A stretch of 64,000 nucleotides of DNA. It comes from Chitinophagaceae bacterium. GTDB lineage: Bacteria > Bacteroidota > Bacteroidia > Chitinophagales > Chitinophagaceae. Location of the stretch: assembly GCA_016699815.1 (NCBI GenBank), contig CP065012.1, positions 1,116,001-1,180,000 on the forward strand, read 5' to 3'. How positions within the stretch are numbered: the first letter of the stretch is position 1; each line of letters opens with the position of its first letter. The translations under genes and the position numbers were made by a program. Below the pieces are notes generated by a model that was given only the letters and a program-made list of their open reading frames with translations, was not told the origin of the DNA and did not search any database. Shown one piece after another: positions 25,191 through 32,700 of this stretch.

Positions 25191-25748
25191 TTACTGCTTT
25201 ATAAGGGTCATCTCAGCCGGAAGTGTGATGCCACAGGGTTGTACTTTACAGGGAGCGTGTGGCCAGTGTACAAAATGCATTTCTGTTATTGCTGGGTTTA
25301 TTTCTATTATTGACTGGCACTCCTGTGCCTGCCTGCTAATATCAATAAAAGTTCCCGAAAGTTTCCTTGAATTTATGTTGCAACCACCAAATTGCCGCCA
25401 ATAAGATAAACTAAAAGAATAAAATAATGGAGGCTCATACCATTCGCTGCTTACTAAGGGTAAATTTCTATATTGGTAATTGCTTTCTATAATATTACTC
25501 CCTTGCTTGTATTCATGCCAGCCAATTAATCTATCTGCAAATTCAGCAATCTCATTTATTTCATAGGGGCTAAAATATTTCCTTAGAATCTTAAAATAAA
25601 AACGTATAGTATCAATACCATTTATATACTTCCATTCTCCCTCAAATTGGTGATAGTAATTGCAAGTATCGAATTGGGCCTGGTTTACTTGTGCCTTTAC
25701 TTTTGGTACTGTTACTAATATTATTAATATCAAAAATAGTGATTTCAT
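25191..25748 (-). CDS. Secreted DUF6705-like small protein (module copy 1 partner)
   Basis: A 185-residue exported protein with signal peptide MKSLFLILIILVTVPKVKAQ. Conserved points shared with the genes at 39521 and 40990 are QFEGEWKYINGIDTIRFY near residue 35, LIGWHEYKQGSNI near 75, LSGTFIDIS in the middle, and the C-terminal end LPAEMTLIKQ. These fit the DUF6705 group of Bacteroidota as I know it. No enzyme motif is seen, and the pattern suggests a beta-rich lipocalin-like binding protein. It directly follows the lipoprotein pseudogene (58-base gap), the same order as in the second locus, so a partner or immunity-like role is inferred. Confidence 0.72.
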   Translation of the reverse strand: MKSLFLILIILVTVPKVKAQVNQAQFDTCNYYHQFEGEWKYINGIDTIRFYFKILRKYFSPYEINEIAEFADRLIGWHEYKQGSNIIESNYQYRNLPLVSSEWYEPPLFYSFSLSYWRQFGGCNINSRKLSGTFIDISRQAQECQSIIEINPAITEMHFVHWPHAPCKVQPCGITLPAEMTLIKQ

Positions 25749-25806
25749 GTCTTCTCTTTTTATGTTTATTTATTTCTTCTAATAAAAATTAAATTTTATA
25801 GCTACT

Positions 25807-27477
25807 TTAAAAACAATTTTTCTTCTCTATTGAATAAACTGGTGGGCCACTTTGCGGCAAAGTTGCACTATAGCTAAGGGCGCTCCACTTGTTGCAATCT
25901 GTATTGCCTTTATAAAAACTAAGACCTCCTCCTTTTTTAAATTTTTCAAGCATTTTTAAAAACCCTAACTCATTTGCAATGGAATCTGTTAGCCAATTAA
26001 ATTTTTCTACATTTTCATCTTTAAATTTTTTTGCTACAGATGAGTCGGTGGATGAATAAATTTTATTTGCCATTTTCCTAAAACTTGCCGTATCTGTTAT
26101 TTTAATAAGGTAAGGGCCGTTGTTGGTGGCAATAGCTGCAAACAGATTAGCAGGGTCCTGTGCCTTATTTTCCAGAAATAATTTTGCCATTTGATTTATC
26201 ACATCAGTTGGCGAAAACATGGTTGCTGTATTTTGGGTATGCGCATGAATAGTTCCGGAAAGCGGCGTAGCTGATCCTAAATCTATTTCACCTGCAACAC
26301 CTGCAGTTGCTGGAGTAACTCCAGTTATGTATTCAAATTGATTATTTAATAAATTAATCTTAAAACCAACTTCTACATTATTATTCAAAACTGACGGTTG
26401 TAATAGAGATTTAAAGTTAGTTGAAAAATTAACATTGTTTTGAAGATAGTGTATGAAAGAATCGCAAGGGTTTGGTGGCGGCTCATTCTCGTCACCCCAG
26501 GGTACAGATTCCCACCCTCCACCATTAGATGAAGTGTCGCAGGGAGGTATGCCCTCAATTATAATATTTGTAGCTTTATTACAGCCTCCGGTTGAATCGT
26601 AAATGGGCGTTCCCCCGCTTCCGCCAGAACTACCGGTGCCAGTACCTGTTGGGAACCCTGGAAAAGGGTCTGTATCTTCTATATCACAATCATTTACTAT
26701 CCAGGTTACACAAGCAGGGCATCCATCACAGTATCCTGCCCCACATGGCTCGGTATTAACACAATGTAAAAAATATGTATAAGTACAAATAATCTCAAAC
26801 TTCGAATTTTCATCTGTAGTGCTTAATATTTTTATCATTCTAAAACTTTGTGGTTTATCAGCTGGTATTATAAGGTTTGGAAATAACCTGGGGTCTGTAA
26901 TTTTAAAATCTTTGATTTCAAATACATGCTTAGTCATTATCATCAGTAAAAGTGCATATTTTTCTGCACTCATAGAATCCTCTGCAACTGTAGTAAAAGG
27001 ATACTTTTCATAATCTCCGCTTCTGCCAAGCATTAACAGAACACCATTATTTAATACCGCCTTAATATAGGAGTTAACTTTGTTGTCGTGTTCTAATACC
27101 AATGGAATAAATACTACAGTATCCTGGTTATTTTCAATAAAATTATTTTGATAGACATCTGGTACTGTATTTACAGTACTTAAAGAAACTGTTGCTTTAT
27201 CCTAAGCAGCCATTCCTTCGGCTTTAGCAAATTTTTCAATAAAGCCGGTAAGGTTATTTTGCCTTTCAAGCTCGTTATATACCCGTAAAACCTGTTGGCG
27301 CAAAGGGTGTAAATGATTAAAAAATTTAGCAGTAAGGTTTTCATGTGGCAAATGCCTGCTCCCATTAACAAAATCTTCCTTTTGGCATGAGATAATAATA
27401 ATTGATAAGGCCAATATTGCGCACAGAACCTTAACGAAATACTTATTTAATACTACACAATTAAATATTGCTCTCAT
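25807..27477 (-). pseudogene. JAMM-like lipoprotein, module copy 1, interrupted by one in-frame TAG
   Basis: Read through the stop, this is a frame of about 555 residues, the same length as the intact paralogue at 41522-43189. The ATG at 27477 opens a lipoprotein signal (ALSIIIISCQKED). At 27204-27202 a TAG stands where the paralogue has Trp (EGMAA-stop-DKA against EGLPVWKYA), splitting it into a 91-residue front and a frame resuming by 27102 (TTG). A Cys-rich stretch and a Gly/Ser/Thr-rich linker precede the C-terminal domain, which starts at NPCDSF and carries E369, H411-A-H413 and D425 (numbered through the stop). That pattern resembles JAMM metallopeptidases, but HxH-to-Asp spacing is 11, not 10. 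It could be a true pseudogene, a readthrough product, or a base-calling error. Confidence 0.75.
27202..27477 (-). CDS. N-terminal fragment of the interrupted lipoprotein
   Basis: The part before the TAG, 91 residues. It has a signal peptide with lipobox Cys (IIIISCQKED) and then a helical segment FFNHLHPLRQQVLRVYNELE, EKFAKAEGMAA that aligns with FFELPKNADPILKRIVEDL and EQFVKNEGLPVW of the intact paralogue. Alone it would be a short membrane-anchored peptide without the C-terminal domain. Confidence 0.6.
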   Translation of the reverse strand: MRAIFNCVVLNKYFVKVLCAILALSIIIISCQKEDFVNGSRHLPHENLTAKFFNHLHPLRQQVLRVYNELERQNNLTGFIEKFAKAEGMAA

Positions 27478-27523
27478 AAAATCGGTTTAAAGGGTAATTA
27501 ATAAATTTATGGCAGCTTACTTT
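27473..27523 (-). repeat. 51-bp leader repeat, copy 1
   Basis: This block covers the first codons and about 46 bases upstream of the lipoprotein gene. It matches 43185-43235 at 50 of 51 bases (T against C at 27482). The flanking coding and intergenic DNA is not conserved to anything like this degree. It is probably a functional leader or regulatory element, or a recombination site. Confidence 0.85.
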
Positions 27524-27556
27524 ACCACCATTTCAATATTTCATTAAGTGAAAATA

Positions 27557-27604
27557 GGGCAATTTAGAATATAGAATATTTATGTTCTATATTCTAAATT
27601 GCCC
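27557..27604. promoter_or_regulatory. Perfect 20-bp inverted repeat between lipoprotein and XRE regulator
   Basis: Arms of 20 bases (27557-27576 and 27585-27604) are exact reverse complements around an 8-base spacer. The ATG at 27582 lies at the end of the spacer, so either the XRE gene starts downstream (GTG at 27624) or its start codon is held in an mRNA hairpin. It could also be the operator of the XRE protein. It contains ATATAGAATATT (27569-27580), also found at 43293-43304 in the second locus. Confidence 0.6.
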
Positions 27605-27857
27605 ACATTTGCCAACCTTGCTTGTGCAAAATGTAAAGGATAAACCATTTTTAAAATTACTCGGGCTTCGTATTAAACAACTGCGTACACAAAAGGGTTT
27701 AACGCAGCTTGATTTGGGTGTACTTATGGATAATTATGCAGAGCAGGTTGGAAGAATAGAAAGAGGCCAGTTGAATGTTAGTATCTGCACTTTAAAAAAA
27801 ATTTCGGAGGCTTTAGAAATTCCCCTTCCGGCTTTATTGGATATACAGGTAAAATAA
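27582..27857 (+). CDS. XRE-family helix-turn-helix regulator (module copy 1)
   Basis: A protein of up to 91 residues, or 77 if started at the GTG at 27624, which avoids the inverted repeat that covers the first codons. The single HTH_3 domain is clear: LGLRIKQLRTQKGLTQLDLG, then VLMDNYAEQVGRIERGQLN and a closing helix TLKKISEALEIPLPALLDI. It is divergent from the lipoprotein gene with the leader repeat and large palindrome between, as is the regulator at 43345 from its own lipoprotein, so local control of the module is likely. Confidence 0.85.
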   Translation: MFYILNCPHLPTLLVQNVKDKPFLKLLGLRIKQLRTQKGLTQLDLGVLMDNYAEQVGRIERGQLNVSICTLKKISEALEIPLPALLDIQVK

Positions 27858-27934
27858 ATTAGCATTTACTTATCTGCTTTTACTTATTCAATCGGTTAGT
27901 TTCGGTAGTAGCAAACGCTAAATTATTTCAAAAA

Positions 27935-27958
27935 AAAATACCTCATAAGAGGTATTTT
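27935..27958 (-). terminator. Terminator behind response regulator
   Basis: A perfect 10-bp stem AAAATACCTC / GAGGTATTTT with a 4-base loop, 26 bases past the regulator stop on the minus strand. A further A-run on the plus strand gives a T-tract on the minus strand. Confidence 0.8.
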
Positions 27959-27984
27959 ATGAACTAAATTATGTTAACCAGCGC

Positions 27985-28683
27985 TTACTCCTGTACCACC
28001 AGCCTAAAGCCGTTGCCGTGTATGTTTACAATTTCAATTTTGCTGTCTTCTTTTAAATACTTGCGAAGCTTGGCAATATAAACATCCATGCTGCGGCCGT
28101 TAAAGTAGGTATCGCTGCCCCATATTTTTTTAAGAGCTGCTTCCCGGGGCAACAAATCGTTTTTGTATTCGGCAAGCATTTTCAGCAATTCGTTTTCTTT
28201 GGGTGAAAGGGTTTGTGTTTTGCCGTTTACACTTAGCTCCCTCAGGCGTGGGTTAAAATGGTAGTTGCCGAGGTCGAACTCTGCGTTGGCTTCTTCTTTA
28301 TGTATTTCTTCGTTGCGTTTTAAAATGGCTTTTATTTTGTGCAACAGTACATCGCTGTCAAAAGGCTTGGTGATATAATCATCGGCGCCGAGTTTGTACC
28401 CTTGTATTATATCGTCCTTCATGGTTTTGGCGCTCAGGAAAAACAGCGGAACATCGGGGTTAATATCCCTTATTTCTTCGGCTACCGTAAAGCCATCCAT
28501 ATTGGGCATCATTACATCCAGCAGGCAAATATCAAATTTTTCCCTTTGAAAAGCGGCAAGCCCAAGGCGGCCATCCCTTTCCAGCGTTACATCATAATCG
28601 TTTAGCTCCAGGTAATTTTTTAATACCATTCCCAGGTTGGTATCGTCTTCGCAAAGTAAAATTTTGGGTTTAACTGTTTCCAT
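27985..28683 (-). CDS. OmpR-family response regulator (RprY-like)
   Basis: A 232-residue regulator. The receiver domain (residues 7-120) has the acidic pair E12/D13-D14, the phospho-acceptor D56 in CLLDVMMPNMDG, S/T switch FFLSAKTMKDD and K about 106 in DDYITKPFD. The C-terminal winged helix (about 135-230) shows LSPKENELLKML, RSMDVYIAKLRKYL and VNIHGNGFRL. It resembles RprY, and the kinase at 20901-22214 is the probable partner. It has its own terminator and lies upstream of nothing on its strand; the peroxidase gene starts at 29712 behind it. Confidence 0.92.
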   Translation of the reverse strand: METVKPKILLCEDDTNLGMVLKNYLELNDYDVTLERDGRLGLAAFQREKFDICLLDVMMPNMDGFTVAEEIRDINPDVPLFFLSAKTMKDDIIQGYKLGADDYITKPFDSDVLLHKIKAILKRNEEIHKEEANAEFDLGNYHFNPRLRELSVNGKTQTLSPKENELLKMLAEYKNDLLPREAALKKIWGSDTYFNGRSMDVYIAKLRKYLKEDSKIEIVNIHGNGFRLVVQE

Positions 28684-28743
28684 GTTTTAAGCGTTATTTA
28701 TACAAATAAAATAAAATCGGACTTTATACTGCTAAGATAATGC

Positions 28744-29712
28744 CTAATTTTTTGTTAATGCCTTTTTGTTTCGGATATAAGTTTTATCGGTGAGGGAATG
28801 TAAGAAAGCAATAATGTCTTTTTCTTCCTGTGCCGAAAGATGGAGCGGCTTGCGCAAAAGGGAATCTATATTTTCCGGGTCTTCTACAAACATTTGCGGA
28901 TTATTGTAAAAAGAAAGTACCTGGTTAAGGGTTTTAAACCTGCCATTGTGCATGTAAGGTGCTGTAACCGCTACATTTCTTAAACCTGGGGTTTTAAATT
29001 TACCGATATCTGCACCCTTTTTTGTAATCAGATACCTGCCGGAATCGTTAAATTCTTTACCATTAAACATTCCGATGTTTCTAAATTCATCGTCGGTAAA
29101 ATCTTCCATACTATGGCAACTGAAGCATTTGGCTTTATTGCCAATAAATAATTGCCTTCCTCTTTCTTCCTGTACGGTAAGTGTGCCCATATTATTGCTC
29201 CAGTCGTCAAAAGGGCTGTTTACGGTTTCTAAAGTTTTTTCAAATGCTGCAATAGCTTCGGCAAGGTTTTTTTTATTGGGTTTTTGCCGAAAAACTTTAT
29301 AAAAAAGTTTTCGGTAAACTGCTGATTTATTCAATCGCCGAACAGCTTCTTCAACGGGCATATCCATTTCATTGGGGTTTTCTAAAGGTATTAATGCCTG
29401 CTGCTGTAATGAAACTGCACGGCCATCCCAAAAATAGTATGGCCTGTTTTTCATGTTGAGTACTGATGGCGTATTGCGGCTGGTAAGCTTTCCGTTTATA
29501 CCCAGGCTAAAGGCAACTGTATCGGCAAATGCAAATTGCGGATTATGGCAACTGGCGCAACTGATGCTGGAATCTTTTGATAAAATTTTTTCGAAAAATA
29601 ATTGTTTGCCCAGTGCAGCTTTTTGTTTTTGCGAAGGTTTTAAACCGCCGGTTATAAAACTACTTACTGCAACCATCGTTACTAAAATCAATACAAAAAA
29701 CATCCGCTTCAT
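28744..29712 (-). CDS. Di-haem cytochrome c peroxidase family protein
   Basis: A 322-residue exported protein with signal peptide MKRMFFVLILVTMVAVSSFI. It has two c-type haem sites, CASCH (about residues 51-55) and CFSCH (about 198-202), in a MauG/CcpA arrangement. SRNTPSVLN, YYFWDGRAVSLQQQ, and the C-terminal GLRNVAVTAPYMHNGRFKTL with its distal Met/His ligand are typical. It reduces hydrogen peroxide with electrons from cytochrome c in the periplasm, though other MauG-type oxidations are possible. No specific partner is adjacent. Confidence 0.9.
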   Translation of the reverse strand: MKRMFFVLILVTMVAVSSFITGGLKPSQKQKAALGKQLFFEKILSKDSSISCASCHNPQFAFADTVAFSLGINGKLTSRNTPSVLNMKNRPYYFWDGRAVSLQQQALIPLENPNEMDMPVEEAVRRLNKSAVYRKLFYKVFRQKPNKKNLAEAIAAFEKTLETVNSPFDDWSNNMGTLTVQEERGRQLFIGNKAKCFSCHSMEDFTDDEFRNIGMFNGKEFNDSGRYLITKKGADIGKFKTPGLRNVAVTAPYMHNGRFKTLNQVLSFYNNPQMFVEDPENIDSLLRKPLHLSAQEEKDIIAFLHSLTDKTYIRNKKALTKN

Positions 29713-29730
29713 ACGCTAAATATACAAAAC

Positions 29731-29762
29731 AAAAAAAGGTACATCCTGTATGGATTGTACCT
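29731..29762 (-). terminator. Terminator behind M36 protease gene 1
   Basis: Stem AGGTACATCC / GGATTGTACCT (one bulged base) around TGTAT, with seven A residues on the plus-strand left side, giving a T-tract on the minus strand. It lies 25 bases past the stop of 29787-34691. Confidence 0.7.
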
Positions 29763-29786
29763 ATTAAAGAAATTAATTTTTAAGAA

Positions 29787-32700
29787 TTAATGATGCACAA
29801 AAATTTTGACGGCGCCCAGGCGGGAATTGTCTTTTTTAAGTAACTCCAATGAATACACACCGTTTGCCGCAGCTCCCATATTAATTTTCATTCTTTGGTA
29901 CGGTAAGGTTATATCATAAACTTTACTGAATACCTTAGCGCCTTTTGCATCATAAACATTTATATATCTTTTGCCCGAAACAAAATTGGTTTCGTTATAC
30001 ATTACATCAAAATTGCCATTATTGGGATTAGTGTAAACCACCAGCACATCCGATTTTCCTCTTTGAACCGTAAGTAGATTAGATGATGATGTACAACCGT
30101 TAACGCTATTGGTAGCAACAACATTTATATCTCCGGAAATGCCGGGATTGGAAGCAAGTGGGATTACCGGGCCTGTTTGCCCCGGTATTACCTGTGTATT
30201 GCTATACCATACATAGCTGTAAGTACCTGCAGGTGCAATACTTGTTACCTCAATAGAAGCTGGTGAACTGGCATTTGGAAGAAGTGAAATGTTAATTACA
30301 GGATTTGCATTTACGGTAAGGGTTGCCGCATTTGATATTGTACTATTGCTGCTGCAATTGGAAACTACTGCCCTGTATTTGTTTTGATGTTGCGCAATTG
30401 TAGCAGAAGATACGGTTAAAGATGTTCCGGTTTCACCGGCAATATCTGCAAAAGTAGTTCCGCCATCGGCGCTTACCTGCCATTGGTAAATGATGCCATC
30501 TCCGCTTGCGGCAACAGTAAAGCTTGCGTCTCCTGTTTCGCATACTGCTGCGTCGGCAGGATGGGCCGTAATATTTGCCGGAACAATTACATGCAACTTA
30601 GCACAGGTGCTAATGGCAGCAGGTGAACAAGTGCCGCTAATCACCAGCCTGTAGGCATATCCTTCAAGGGCAGCCGTAACGCCGGTAATATTATAATTTA
30701 AAGAAGTTGCACCGGCAATATCTGTAAATGTTCCGCCGCAACCGGTAGTACTTTGTTGCCATTGGTAAGATAAACCATTGCCCGTTGCTGTTCCGGTAAA
30801 GCTCACATCGGCGCCATCGCAAACATTTGCATCTGTTGGTGATGCTGTAACAGATGGCGCTGCATTTACTGCTAAAGTAACGGCGTTAGAAATTACCGGA
30901 GTAGTGCATGTACCCGAGCCTGTCATTTGTACACGGTATTGGTTATTGTTCATTGCAGCCGCAACATTACTTAGCATAAGTGTAGCTGTTGTAACTGCGG
31001 GTGATAAATTATTCCAGGTTGCGCCGCCATCGGTGCTTGCCTGCCAGTTATAAGCAATATTTGTTCCGTTTGCAGTAACGCTAAAAGTTGCATCTGTGCC
31101 TGCACAAGTGGTAACGGCATTGGGCTGAGATGTAAATACCGGTGCGCTGTTTACCGTTAAAACCACACATACGCTGGTAACTGAGGGTGCGCATGCACCG
31201 GTTACTATCACCCTGTACGCATAGTTGTTCATACCAAGTGTAGCATTGGTAACATTAAAGCAACCTGATGTTGCCCCTGCAATATCTGTAAAAGTTCCGC
31301 CGCACCCTGTTGTGCTTAATTGCCATTGATAGCTGAGGCCGGCTCCCTGGCCGGTTACACAAAAGTTATTACTACCGCCTTCGCAAATGGTTGCATTGGC
31401 AGGTTGGGCGCTTATAGATGCCGGGCCGGTAACCGATAATGTTGCCGTAGCAGATGTAACACTATTGCCACATGAGCCGCTGCCGGTAACAATTACCTGG
31501 TATTGATAATTGTTCATAGCAGCAGTTACATTATTGAGGGTTAATGTTGCCGTAGTTACTGCAGGCGAAAGGTTGCTCCATGTTGTTCCGCCATCTGTAC
31601 TTACCTGCCAGTTGTAAGTAAGCGAAGTTCCGCTTGCCGTTATATTAAAGCTGGCATTATTGCCAGTACATGCAGCTGCATTTACCGGCTGTGTAGTTAC
31701 CGAAACCGAATTAGCGCCAACCGTAAGCATAGCGGCATTGGTATTGATACTTGAGCTACCGCAACTTCCGCCAGATGAAGAAATAACGGCACGATATTGA
31801 TAATTGTTCATTGCAGCCGTTACATTAGTTAATGTAAGCGTAGCTGTAGTTACAGTGGGTGAAAGGCTGTTCCAGGTTGCACCAGCATCGGTACTTACCT
31901 GCCAGTTATAAGTTACAGAGCCAGAGTTTGCGGCTACCGTAAAACTTGCCGTGCCGCCAACACAGGCAGATGTACTGGAAGGTTGTGTAACCACACTTAG
32001 GTTTGATGAAGATACCGTTAAAGTTACCACAGATGAAGTAACAGGATTATTGGGGCATCCACCATTTACTATTACCCTGTACTTATTATTATTCATTGCA
32101 AGTGTAACACTATTAAGTGTAAGAGTTGCTGCATTTACTACAGGGGAAACATTGTTCCATGTAGTGCCTCCATCTGTACTCACCTGCCATTGATAATTGC
32201 TCACTAATCCTGTAGTTGCAATTGAAAAGTTCACATTGCTTCCTTCGCAGGTACTGGCATCTGCAGGTTGAGTGCTTATAGAAGCCGCAGGAGGAAGCGC
32301 TGAAGAAGCCACATGGTCTGTAGCGCTGTTGGAACTTCCCTGTATGGCTCCATAACCCATTCCTCTTTTTGCAAATGCCGTCCAAATGGCACATTTATAT
32401 GCGCCATTGTAAATAAGGCTGTCGGCTTTAATAATGGCATTTCTTGCATCTATAAATCCGGGAACGCAGGGTTGCAATTTCATACCTTCAATTACTAATT
32501 TTAGTGCAACGCTATTTCCGGCGGTAGAGCTTGCATCAAAAAGGTTAGAGTTAATATTTCCTGTTTGCTGAATTATTCCCCAGGTCATTTCCCATAAAGC
32601 AGCACACCATATTTCTCCAATATTATGCGATTCTGTGCCAATAGGGTTTACACCCATATTAGCATAAGTAAGTGGGTTTACCGCTATATCGGTTGAGTAA

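Noticed and set aside
30300..32290. Regular repeats at about 280-300 bases, at first sight like a repeat array
   Set aside because: They are coding Ig-like repeats inside one reading frame of the M36 gene, not a CRISPR array: the period is far too long, the units are not separated by unique spacers, and there are no cas genes.
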